Both the position numbers and the translations under genes were made by a program. Under the pieces are notes generated by a model. It had not been told where the DNA came from. It ran no database searches and was given only the letters and a program-made list of their open reading frames with translations. Of a stretch of 18,416 nt of DNA, positions 7,267 to 14,370 are shown in pieces. How positions within the stretch are numbered: position 1 is the stretch's first letter; every line of letters begins with the position of its first letter. This stretch comes from an uncultured Eubacteriales bacterium (GTDB taxonomy: Bacteria > Bacillota > Clostridia > Oscillospirales > Oscillospiraceae), in contig USQL01000044.1 in NCBI GenBank assembly GCA_900556935.1, positions 1-18,416 on the forward strand. The letters are read 5' to 3'.

Positions 7267-8922
7267 TTGGCTGAAAAACTGAAAATTATCCCCCTGGGTG
7301 GATTGGACGAAATCGGTAAAAACATTACCGTTCTGGAATACGGCAGAGACATGATTGTGGTGGACTGCGGCGTGGGCTTCCCGGAGGAGGACATGTACGG
7401 CGTAGACCTGGTGATTCCCGACTTTTCCTATCTGGTGGCCAACCAGAAGAAGCTGCGGGGCATGTTCATCACCCACGGCCACGAGGACCACATCGGTTCC
7501 ATCCCCTACTGCATGAAGCAGGTCAACTGCCCCATCCATGGCACCGCCATGACCAATGGCCTGATTAAGCTAAAGCTGGAAGAGCACCATCTGGCGGATA
7601 CCGTCAAGCTCGTCACCCACAAGCCCGGAGACGTTGTCAAGGCAGGCTGCTTCAGCGTGGAATTCATCCACGTCAACCACTCCATTGCCGACGCGGTGGC
7701 CTTTGCCATCAAGACCCCCGTGGGCACCGTGGTGATGACCGGCGATTTTAAAATTGACCCCACCTCCGCCGACGGCATGATGGACCTGGCCCGTCTGGGC
7801 GAGCTGGGCAACCAGGGGGTTCTTGCCCTGCTGGCCGACTCCACCAATGTGGAGCGGGCGGGCTATACCCCCAGCGAAAACGTGGTTGCCGAGAGCCTGG
7901 ACCGGCAATTCCGCAACTGCGACCAGCGGATTATCATCACCACCTTCGCTTCCAACATGCACCGCATTCAGAGCGTGATTTCCACCGCCCAGCGCTATGG
8001 CCGGAAGGTGGCCGTCACCGGGCGGAGCATGGAAAATATGCTGAAGGTTGCCCAGGAGCTGGGCTATCTGAAGGTCAAGCAGGGCACAATTGTGGACCTG
8101 AATACCATTAAGAGCATCCCGAAAAACAAGCTGGTGATTGTCTCCACCGGTTCCCAGGGCGAAAATATGTCCGCCCTGTATCGGATGGCCTTCTCCACCC
8201 ACAAGCAGGTGGACATCACCTCCGGAGACCGGATCATTATTTCCGCCTCCGCCATCCCCGGCAACGAAAAGGCCATTTCCCGGATTATCAACGAGCTCTA
8301 CCGCAAGGGTGCCGACGTGGTGTACGAAAAGAGCGAGGGCCTGCACGTATCCGGCCACGCCTGCCAGGAGGAGCTGAAAATCGTCCATGCCCTGGTAAAG
8401 CCCCGGTTCTTCCTGCCCCTCCACGGCGAGCAGCGGCACCTGCAGATTCACGCCAAGCTGGCACAGTCCATGGGCATGAATCCCCGGAACATTCACATTG
8501 GTGAAATCGGAACTGTGTTTGAGTTCACCGGCAAATCCTGCAAGGTAAACGGCACCGTTCCCGCGGGGAAGGTCTTCGTAGACGGCACCGGCGTGGGCGA
8601 TGTGGGCAGCGTGGTTCTGCGGGACCGGAAGCATCTGGCCCAGGACGGCATGATTGTGGTCTGCGTCAATCTGAGCAGTCAGGACGGCAGCGTGGTCTCC
8701 GGCCCGGATATCATCACCCGGGGCTTCATCTATGTCAAGGAGTCCGAGGAGCTGATGGATGAGCTGCGTCAGGTGGCCATGGATGCCATCGACCGCTGCC
8801 AGCGCAAGCGGGTGCGAGATTGGTCCGCCATCAAGTCCGCCATTAAGAACGACATCAGCGGCTATCTCTTCAAGACCACCAAGCGAAATCCCATGATTCT
8901 GCCTGTGATTATGGAAATCTAA
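7267..8922 (+). CDS. rnj: Ribonuclease J (metallo-beta-lactamase / beta-CASP)
   Basis: RNase J is a 5'-3' exo- and endoribonuclease of mRNA decay and rRNA maturation. Its 551 aa match the 550-560 aa family length. The N-terminal beta-lactamase fold begins IIPLGGLDEIGKN; the zinc motif HGHEDH is at residues 70-75, with further ligands in HVNHS (H138) and TGDFK (D160). The beta-CASP domain includes FASNMHR, GRSMENM and STGSQGE. SGHACQEE and LPLHGEQRHL carry later active-site histidines, and the C-terminus ends KRNPMILPVIMEI as in the family. The start is TTG at 7267: a stop at 7246-7248 blocks upstream extension and no other start codon lies between. The AAAGGAG site is 12 nt away, longer than usual. 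Whether it corresponds to J1 or J2 cannot be settled here. Confidence 0.96.
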   Translation: MAEKLKIIPLGGLDEIGKNITVLEYGRDMIVVDCGVGFPEEDMYGVDLVIPDFSYLVANQKKLRGMFITHGHEDHIGSIPYCMKQVNCPIHGTAMTNGLIKLKLEEHHLADTVKLVTHKPGDVVKAGCFSVEFIHVNHSIADAVAFAIKTPVGTVVMTGDFKIDPTSADGMMDLARLGELGNQGVLALLADSTNVERAGYTPSENVVAESLDRQFRNCDQRIIITTFASNMHRIQSVISTAQRYGRKVAVTGRSMENMLKVAQELGYLKVKQGTIVDLNTIKSIPKNKLVIVSTGSQGENMSALYRMAFSTHKQVDITSGDRIIISASAIPGNEKAISRIINELYRKGADVVYEKSEGLHVSGHACQEELKIVHALVKPRFFLPLHGEQRHLQIHAKLAQSMGMNPRNIHIGEIGTVFEFTGKSCKVNGTVPAGKVFVDGTGVGDVGSVVLRDRKHLAQDGMIVVCVNLSSQDGSVVSGPDIITRGFIYVKESEELMDELRQVAMDAIDRCQRKRVRDWSAIKSAIKNDISGYLFKTTKRNPMILPVIMEI

Positions 8923-8929
8923 AGATTCA

Positions 8930-9070
8930 GAGGCTGTTAGAAAAGCTTGTCTCTGTGAACCGGTGAGCGAGTCACTGGTATGGTCGTCTCCCGTTTATTT
9001 GAAGATCCGGGGGATTGCCACACCAGTGCGCGCGCCGGTTCGCAATGACAGGCTGCTTTCTGGCAGCCTC
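8930..9070. repeat. 141-bp imperfect palindromic element (MITE/REP-like)
   Basis: The element starts GAGGCTG (8930-8936) and ends CAGCCTC (9064-9070). The outer roughly 22 bp are imperfect inverted repeats (GAGGCTGttAGAAA... against GAGGCTGccAGAAA...). Inside, GAACCGG, CACTGGTATGG and CTCCCG on the left pair with CCGGTTC, CCACACCAGTG and CGGGGG on the right, so the whole element could fold into one long hairpin. The segment gattgccacaccagtg...ttcgcaatgaca resembles dispersed repeats I remember from Clostridia genomes, but only one copy is present here. It fills the rnj-dus gap. Confidence 0.6.
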
Positions 9071-9078
9071 TATTTTTT
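9050..9078 (+). terminator. Intrinsic terminator-like hairpin just before dus
   Basis: AGGCTGC (9050-9056), loop TTTCTG, GCAGCCT (9063-9069), then C-TATTTTTT (9071-9078). This 7-bp perfect stem plus T-run forms the right tip of the palindromic element and ends one base before the dus ribosome site GAGG (9079-9082). It would end rnj transcripts. Its closeness to the dus start also allows an attenuator role. Confidence 0.6.
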
Positions 9079-9088
9079 GAGGTATATT

Positions 9089-10033
9089 ATGGAATTTTAC
9101 TTTGCCCCCATGGAGGGGCTGACGGATAGCGTCTACCGGCACCTGCACCACAGGTACTTTCCAGGAATTGACAAATACTATATGCCCTTCTTCTCCCCCA
9201 CCGTCCACCGCAGCCTGACACCCCGGGAGGCCCGGGAGCTGCCCTTTGCGGACACGGAGAAATTTCTGGCGGTACCCCAGATTCTGGGGAAGAACCCGGA
9301 GGATTTTCTCTGGGCCGCCCAGCAGTGCCTGGACCGGGGCTACAAGGAAGTAAACTTAAATCTAGGCTGCCCCTCGGGAACGGTTTTTTCCAAGGGAAAG
9401 GGCTCCGGGCTTTTGCGGGACCCGGACAGTCTGGACCGGTTTCTGGAGCGGATTTACGCTGCGGCCCCCCTGCCCATCTCCCTGAAAACCCGGCTGGGTG
9501 TAGAAGACCCGGAGGAATTTTCCCGACTCCTGGAAATCTACAACCGATACCCGGTCTCCCTGCTGATTGTCCATCCCCGGGTGCGGAAGGACTTTTACAA
9601 GGGGACCGTCCGTATGGAAGCCTTTCAGGAGGCGCTGACACATAGCAAAAATCCCGTCTGCTACAATGGAAACCTCTGCTCTTCGGAGGACATCGCTCTC
9701 TTTTCCCGGCGCTTTCCGGCTGTGGACCGGGTGATGCTGGGCCGGGGACTGATTGGAGACCCGGGGATGCTGAGCCCAGGGGGCACAACTGCCCCCGCCC
9801 TGGAGGCCTTTTTCGACGAACTTCTGGAGGCTTATACCGAGGTTTTCGGAGGCTCCCGGAACGCCATGTTCCGGTTAAAGGAAAACTGGCGCTATCTTCT
9901 GTGCCGGTTTGACAATGCGGAAAAGCCGGGAAAACGCCTGCGCAAAACAACGGATGTATTGGAATACAAGGCCATCACCCATGAAATCTTCCGCAACTGC
10001 CCCTTAAAGTCCCGGCTCACACCGGACTGGTAA
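9089..10033 (+). CDS. tRNA-dihydrouridine synthase (Dus family)
   Basis: FMN-dependent enzyme that reduces specific uridines in tRNA to dihydrouridine. Its 314 aa are normal for the family. A TIM barrel opens with the FMN-binding APMEGLTD (residues 6-13). The signature VNLNLGCP at 88-95 contains the catalytic proton donor C94 and is followed by SKGKGSGLL. K/R/H FMN and substrate residues appear in SLKTRLG and IVHPRVR; YNGN and GRGLIGDPG close the phosphate site. The C-terminal helical part (ALEAFFDELLEAY..., KENWRYLLCRF) is present. The start at ATG 9089 has GAGG 6 nt upstream. An in-frame ATG at 8963 would put 42 unrelated residues encoded by the palindromic element in front, so it is rejected. 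The subgroup (DusB or other) is not decided. It is convergent with hydA. Confidence 0.93.
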   Translation: MEFYFAPMEGLTDSVYRHLHHRYFPGIDKYYMPFFSPTVHRSLTPREARELPFADTEKFLAVPQILGKNPEDFLWAAQQCLDRGYKEVNLNLGCPSGTVFSKGKGSGLLRDPDSLDRFLERIYAAAPLPISLKTRLGVEDPEEFSRLLEIYNRYPVSLLIVHPRVRKDFYKGTVRMEAFQEALTHSKNPVCYNGNLCSSEDIALFSRRFPAVDRVMLGRGLIGDPGMLSPGGTTAPALEAFFDELLEAYTEVFGGSRNAMFRLKENWRYLLCRFDNAEKPGKRLRKTTDVLEYKAITHEIFRNCPLKSRLTPDW

Positions 10034-10040
10034 CTATTTT

Positions 10041-10078
10041 TGCCCCCTCCCGCTTTTCACGGGAGGGGGCAAGTTTTT
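10041..10078 (+). terminator. Strong intrinsic terminator after dus
   Basis: TGCCCCCTCCCG (10041-10052), 7-nt loop, CGGGAGGGGGCA (10060-10071), then AGTTTTT. This is a perfect 12-bp stem starting 8 bp after the dus stop. On the minus strand the stem is followed by AAAAATAG rather than T's, so it fits plus-strand transcripts best. The hydA stop codon (10077-10079) lies at its edge, so hyd transcripts run into the same hairpin. Confidence 0.93.
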
Positions 10079-11762
10079 ATTCGTGATTGTGCAGTAACTC
10101 GTGGGCCTTGTCCTTAAAGTATCCGTTGTAGAATACGTCCATCAGGGGATTCTCGTCGGACTTGCGGATGATGCGATCCTTATCGGCCTTGTACAGGCCC
10201 TTGGCACGGGCAGCCTTGTGTCTGGGGCCGGCGGGGATGGGCTGTCCGCCACCCATGATGCAGCCGCGGCGGCAGGCCATCACCTCAATGAGGTGATATT
10301 CCTTTTCCCCGGACTCCACCTGTTCCATCACCTTCCGGGCATTGGCCAGACCGGAGACCACGCAGATTTTTACATCCATGCCGCTATAGGGAATGGTGGC
10401 TTCCTTGATGCCCTCGTCGCCACGGATGCCGGAAGCGGCAATGGCGCTCAGGGTTGCCGGGTCATGGTCCGCAGCCAGGCGGCGCAGCACGGCTTCGGTA
10501 ACGCCGCCGGTGACGCCGAAAATGACACCGCCGCCGGAGGACAGGCCAAAGGGCATGTCGCAGGCCTCGGGCTCAATCTTATCAAAGGCAATGCCAAAGT
10601 TTTTAATCATCCGGGTCAGCTCGGTAGTGGTCAGGACCACGTCCGTATCCCGCTCCCCATGGGTATAGGAGTTGGGGCGGACGGCCTCCATCTTCTTGGC
10701 GGTGCAGGGCATAATGGAGACCACAAAGGTCTTCTTCCCGGCCGCATGGGCAGGGTCACGGTAGTACTCCTTGATAACCGCGGAGAACATGCCCTGGGGG
10801 GAGCGGCAGGTGGAGACATTTTCTTTCATCTCCGGGAATTCGTTGTCCACGAACTTCACCCAGGCGGGGCAGCAGGAAGTAAGCAGCGGCAGCTTTCCGC
10901 CGTTTTGCACCCGGTCCAGGAATTCAGCGGACTCCTCCATAACCGTCAGGTCCGCAGAATAGCTGGTGTCGAATACCTCGTCAAAGCCCATGGCGTGCAG
11001 GGATGCAACCACCTTGCCCATGGCGTTTTCGCCGTTGGGCAGGCCAAACGCGTCGCCAACCGCCACCCGGACGGCGGGGGCAATCTGGGCAATGACCCGG
11101 GTATTGGGGTCACCCAAAGCGGCGTAGACCTCATCCAGGTGGGTACGGATGGTCAGGGCTCCCGTGGGACAGTACACCCGGCACTGGCCGCAGCTGACGC
11201 ACTGGGTCTGAGACAGCTTTTTATTAAAGGCAGGGGTTACCTCCGCGTCAGTGCCACGGTGGGCAAAGCCCAGAACGCCAACACCCTGAATTTCGCTGCA
11301 CACCCGGACGCAGTTGCCGCAGAGAATGCACTTATTGGGGTCCCGGACAATGGCAGGAGAGCTGTAGTCCACAGGCTTCATTTCCTTGTAATCCTGGAAG
11401 CGGACCTCCCGGACCCCCATCTTATGGGCCAGATCCTGCAAAACGCACTCGCCGGACTTCACACAGGTGGTGCAGTCCCGGCAGTGGGCAGCCAGCAGCA
11501 GCTCAATAATCAGCTTCCGGTGGCGGCGCAGGCGCTCGGTATGGGTATAGATCACCATGCCGTCCCTGGGCTCCTCGGAGCAGGAGGCAAAGCACTGGCC
11601 CCGGTCATTCTCCACCGTACACAGGCGGCAGGCACCGAAGGTGCTGAGCTCGGAATGGTAGCACAAGGTGGGCATATCGATGCCGGCCTTGCGGATAATG
11701 GTCAGAACATTTTTTTCATCGGTAAACTCAACTTTTTTACCGTTAATCGTCATAGTTCCCAT
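10077..11762 (-). CDS. hydA: [FeFe] hydrogenase catalytic subunit (HydA of an NAD-linked complex)
   Basis: Cytoplasmic H2-evolving/oxidising subunit, 561 aa. Domains seen: plant-type [2Fe-2S] (C34, C45, C48, C61); His/Cys [4Fe-4S] (H93, C97, C100, C106); two [4Fe-4S] ferredoxin clusters (C145-C155 and C188-C198); then the H-cluster domain. The latter has TSCCPAW (C297 as probable proton-relay Cys, C298 ligand), MPCTAKKMEA (C353) and MACRRGCIMGGGQP (C497, C501). All four H-cluster cysteines are at almost the same numbers as in the clostridial enzyme CpI. The third motif has RR where PG is usual. The extra C-terminal [2Fe-2S] domain of longer HydA proteins is missing. ATG 11762 lies 11 bp after hydB, its AAGGAGG overlapping the hydB stop. 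The hydB/hydC context supports an electron-bifurcating or NAD(P)-linked enzyme (group A3-like), which is inferred. Confidence 0.94.
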   Translation of the reverse strand: MGTMTINGKKVEFTDEKNVLTIIRKAGIDMPTLCYHSELSTFGACRLCTVENDRGQCFASCSEEPRDGMVIYTHTERLRRHRKLIIELLLAAHCRDCTTCVKSGECVLQDLAHKMGVREVRFQDYKEMKPVDYSSPAIVRDPNKCILCGNCVRVCSEIQGVGVLGFAHRGTDAEVTPAFNKKLSQTQCVSCGQCRVYCPTGALTIRTHLDEVYAALGDPNTRVIAQIAPAVRVAVGDAFGLPNGENAMGKVVASLHAMGFDEVFDTSYSADLTVMEESAEFLDRVQNGGKLPLLTSCCPAWVKFVDNEFPEMKENVSTCRSPQGMFSAVIKEYYRDPAHAAGKKTFVVSIMPCTAKKMEAVRPNSYTHGERDTDVVLTTTELTRMIKNFGIAFDKIEPEACDMPFGLSSGGGVIFGVTGGVTEAVLRRLAADHDPATLSAIAASGIRGDEGIKEATIPYSGMDVKICVVSGLANARKVMEQVESGEKEYHLIEVMACRRGCIMGGGQPIPAGPRHKAARAKGLYKADKDRIIRKSDENPLMDVFYNGYFKDKAHELLHNHE

Positions 11763-11773
11763 GGCTTGCCTCC

Positions 11774-13660
11774 TTACGCTTCTACATAGATGGCATCGAA
11801 GGCGCAGTTTTCCTTACAGGAGCCGCACTTGATGCAGACGGTGGGATCGATATGGTACGGGTTCTTGACCTTGCCGGAGATAGCGTTCACCGGGCAGTTC
11901 CGGGCGCACTTGCCGCAGCCCTTACAGAAGTCCGGGTTGATGACATATTTCCTCAGTGCTGTACAGACCTTGGCGCGGCACTTCTTATCCACGATGTGCT
12001 CGATGTACTCGTCTCGGAAGGTATTCAAAGTGGAGATAACCGGCAGAGGCGCGGACTTTCCAAGGCCGCACAGGGCCATGGTCTTGACCATGGTTGCCAG
12101 CTCCTCCAGCTTATCCAGGTCCTCCATTTCGCCGTTGCCCGCCACAATCTTTTCCAGAATCTCCAGCATCCGCTTGGTACCCTCCCGGCAGGGAACGCAC
12201 TTGCCGCAGGACTCCCGCTGGGTAAAGGACATGAAGAACCGGGCGACCTCCACCATACAGGTGTGCTCATCCATAACCACCATGCCGCCGGAGCCCACGA
12301 TAGCATTGAACTTCTTCACGGAGTCAAAGTCCAGCGGCTCGTCCAGATGCTTTTCCGTCAGACAGCCGCCGGAGGGGCCGCCAATCTGGACTGCCTTAAA
12401 GGTGGAACCGTTTTTCAGGCCGCCGCCGATATCGAAGATAATCTCTCGGAGGGTCGAACCCATGGGGACTTCAATCAGGCCCGTATTTTCAATGGCACCG
12501 GTCAAGGAGAAGGTCTTGGTGCCGGGGCTTCCGGCGGTGCCGATGGAGCGATACCAGTCCGCGCCCTGCAGGATAATCTTGGGGACATTGGCGTAGGTTT
12601 CTACGTTGTTCAGCACGGTGGGGCGCTCCCACAGGCCCTTTTCCACGGTTCTGGGAGGCTTGACACGGGGCATACCGCGATTGCCTTCGATAGAAGCCGT
12701 CAGCGCCGAGCCCTCGCCGCAGACGAACGCGCCCGCGCCCCGGTTGATATGCAGCCGGAAGGAGAAATCGGAGCCCAGAATATTGTCACCCAGCAGCCCC
12801 CGCTCCTCCAGAAGGGCGATGGCATGGCGCAGACGGGCGACGGACATGGGGTACTCCGCCCGGACGTAGATATAGCCGTCGGAGGAGCGGACCGCGTAGG
12901 CCGCAATCATCATGCCCTCAATCAGCTTAAAGGGGTCACCCTCCATAACGGAGCCGTCCATAAAGGCACCGGGGTCGCCCTCGTCGCCGTTGCAGACCAC
13001 ATAGCGGATGGGATCCTTCTGGCGGGCCACCTGCTTCCACTTCTTGCCCGCGGGGAAGCCGCCGCCGCCACGGCCGCGGAGTCCGGACTTATCGATTTCG
13101 TCAATGACCTGGTCCCGGTCCATCTGGAACATTGCCTTTTCCAGGGCCTTAAAGCCACCGGCAGCCAGGTATTCATCCAGAGACTCCGCATCCAGCTTGC
13201 CGCAGTTTTCCAGAACAATCCGGGTCTGCTTGGCAATGAAGGGAATCTCGTCGGGCTGGACATACTTCTTTTCGCCCTTATGGTACAGCAGGCGCTCAAT
13301 CACGTCGCCGCCGAGAATGGTGCGTTCATAGATTTCCTTACAGTCGTCTGGCTGAACCTTGACGTACTGGACAACCTTGTCCCCCTTCTGGATGCGGACC
13401 AGGGGGCCCAGCTCGCAGAAGCCCTGGCAGCCGGTCTTTTTAACACCGATATTGGGCCGATCGTGGCTGTCGTGGGGGGCAAATTCCAGGTCGATGGCCG
13501 GGTCATCGGCAATCAGATCCTTCAAAAGGGCATGGATTTTGTTGGAGCCGGTGGCAATACAGCCGGTACCGGAACAGACCAGCACACGGCAGTCATAGCC
13601 GTTCATTTCCGCAACGGCTTTTTCCCGATCCCGGGACAGATCTTCAATATTCTGGATCAT
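11774..13660 (-). CDS. hydB: NuoF-like NADH-binding subunit of [FeFe] hydrogenase (HydB)
   Basis: FMN- and NAD(H)-binding subunit that passes electrons between NADH, ferredoxin and HydA. 628 aa in the HydB/HndC arrangement: an N-terminal thioredoxin-like [2Fe-2S] domain (CSGTGC, C29/C34; CQGFC, C78/C82); a NuoF core with the FMN glycine loop LRGRGGGGFPAGKKW (194-208) and the NADH-site CNGDEGDPGAF (223-233); a SLBB-like segment; the [4Fe-4S] motif ESCGKCVPC with C485, C488, C491 and C531; and two C-terminal ferredoxin clusters (C579-C589, C609-C619). CRAKVC at 561-566 adds two more cysteines. The ATG at 13660 shares one base with the hydC stop (TGATG), indicating coupled translation. All expected cofactor residues appear present. 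Confidence 0.94.
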   Translation of the reverse strand: MIQNIEDLSRDREKAVAEMNGYDCRVLVCSGTGCIATGSNKIHALLKDLIADDPAIDLEFAPHDSHDRPNIGVKKTGCQGFCELGPLVRIQKGDKVVQYVKVQPDDCKEIYERTILGGDVIERLLYHKGEKKYVQPDEIPFIAKQTRIVLENCGKLDAESLDEYLAAGGFKALEKAMFQMDRDQVIDEIDKSGLRGRGGGGFPAGKKWKQVARQKDPIRYVVCNGDEGDPGAFMDGSVMEGDPFKLIEGMMIAAYAVRSSDGYIYVRAEYPMSVARLRHAIALLEERGLLGDNILGSDFSFRLHINRGAGAFVCGEGSALTASIEGNRGMPRVKPPRTVEKGLWERPTVLNNVETYANVPKIILQGADWYRSIGTAGSPGTKTFSLTGAIENTGLIEVPMGSTLREIIFDIGGGLKNGSTFKAVQIGGPSGGCLTEKHLDEPLDFDSVKKFNAIVGSGGMVVMDEHTCMVEVARFFMSFTQRESCGKCVPCREGTKRMLEILEKIVAGNGEMEDLDKLEELATMVKTMALCGLGKSAPLPVISTLNTFRDEYIEHIVDKKCRAKVCTALRKYVINPDFCKGCGKCARNCPVNAISGKVKNPYHIDPTVCIKCGSCKENCAFDAIYVEA

Positions 13661-14136
13661 CAGCCTTTACCTCTCAATTCCGCAATCAGTGCCAGGGCCT
13701 TTTCCGGAGTCATCGCCGGATGGACCTGTTCGTTGACCATCATCGTCGGTGCCAGACCGCAGGCACCCAGGCAGGAAACGGTTTCCACCGTGAACATCAT
13801 GTCATCGGTGGTGTGCTTTTTCTTGCTCAGGCCCAGCTCCTTCCAAAGCGCCTCCAGTACAGGGGTAGAGTGGCGCACATGGCAGGCCGTGCCGTCGCAT
13901 ACCTTAATGACGTATTTACCCTTGGCTTCAAACGAAAAGTTCTCGTAGAAGGTGGCCACGCTGTAGGCCTTGGTTTCGGTTATGCCAATCTGGCTGGCGA
14001 TGTAGGAGAGGAGCTCACCGGGCAGGTAGCGGTATTCCGCCTGAACATCCTGCATAATGGGAATCAGCGCCTTGGGCTCCTTGCCGTAATGGGCGATGAT
14101 CTCATCTGTTTTCCGGTAATAGGATTCATTCAGCAT
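13660..14136 (-). CDS. hydC: NuoE-like [2Fe-2S] subunit of [FeFe] hydrogenase (HydC)
   Basis: Small thioredoxin-fold iron-sulfur subunit that works with HydB, 158 aa from the chosen start (typical 150-170). The helical N-terminal part (YGKEPKALIPIMQDVQAEY, then LPGELLSYIASQIGI) precedes the [2Fe-2S] domain with ligands C80 and C85 (CDGTAC) and C122 and C126 (CLGAC). ATG 14136 has AGGGGG about 8 nt upstream. An upstream in-frame TTG at 14196 coincides exactly with the promoter -35 hexamer and so cannot be the start. First gene of hydC-hydB-hydA, the same order as nuoE-nuoF plus catalytic subunit in other anaerobes. In HndABCD systems the equivalent is HndA; no separate HndB-like gene is present here. 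Confidence 0.94.
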   Translation of the reverse strand: MLNESYYRKTDEIIAHYGKEPKALIPIMQDVQAEYRYLPGELLSYIASQIGITETKAYSVATFYENFSFEAKGKYVIKVCDGTACHVRHSTPVLEALWKELGLSKKKHTTDDMMFTVETVSCLGACGLAPTMMVNEQVHPAMTPEKALALIAELRGKG

Positions 14137-14167
14137 ATCATATTCCCCCTTCGAAATAGGCGGTTTG

Positions 14168-14196
14168 ATTATAACAAATTTCACAGCTTTTCGCAA
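14168..14196 (-). promoter_or_regulatory. Promoter of the hydCBA operon
   Basis: On the minus strand, TTGCGA (14196-14191), a 17-bp spacer and a perfect TATAAT (14173-14168). The predicted start is near 14161, giving a leader of about 25 nt before the hydC ATG at 14136. The TTGCGAAA around the -35 is repeated at the GH13 gene promoter. Confidence 0.82.
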
Positions 14197-14231
14197 CTCA
14201 CCTTCGTCTCATTTGTAAAATATTACTAATT

Positions 14232-14261
14232 TTCATGCAATATGCTCATTTTGAGCATGAA
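14232..14261. promoter_or_regulatory. Palindromic site upstream of the hyd promoter
   Basis: ATGCTCA (14242-14248), TTT, TGAGCAT (14252-14258) is a perfect 7-bp inverted repeat. A competing pair, TTCATGC (14232-14238) and GCATGAA (14255-14261), shares its right arm. The structure looks like TTCATGCTCA-TTT-TGAGCATGAA with AATATGC inserted in the left arm. It lies about 46 bp upstream of the hyd -35 in AT-rich DNA. It may be an activator or repressor site; no known consensus is recognised. Confidence 0.4.
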
Positions 14262-14320
14262 TAATTCTCTCAAAAAATTAGCGTAGGCTTACTAAAAATT
14301 TTGTGAATCAGCAATGTATA

Positions 14321-14365
14321 CAAAAAGTGCCCGAAACATTCGTGTAAAAAGCGAATGTTTCGGGC
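14321..14365 (-). terminator. Intrinsic terminator of the GH13 gene
   Basis: Perfect 14-bp inverted repeat GCCCGAAACATTCG (14329-14342) / CGAATGTTTCGGGC (14352-14365) with a 9-nt loop. Read on the minus strand it is followed by ACTTTTTG (14328-14321). It starts 5 bp after the GH13 stop codon. Confidence 0.93.
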
Positions 14366-14370
14366 GAATC

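Noticed and set aside
8963..9088. Longer Dus protein beginning at ATG 8963
   Set aside because: The extra 42 residues are translated palindromic-repeat DNA with no ribosome site; the barrel begins normally at ATG 9089.
10101..13948. Long open frames (562 and 698 codons) on the plus strand opposite hydA and hydB/hydC
   Set aside because: They mirror the codon bias of well-supported hydrogenase genes, have low-complexity H/G/L-rich translations, no family motifs and no ribosome sites. They are antisense shadows.
14137..14196. Longer HydC beginning at TTG 14196
   Set aside because: The TTG is the promoter -35 hexamer and TATAAT lies within the extension, so this DNA is upstream of the transcript.
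14174..14200. Rex-type operator in the hyd promoter (CTGTGAAATTTGTTAT)
   Set aside because: Only a half-site resembles TTGTGAANNNNTTCACAA; the second half does not match.
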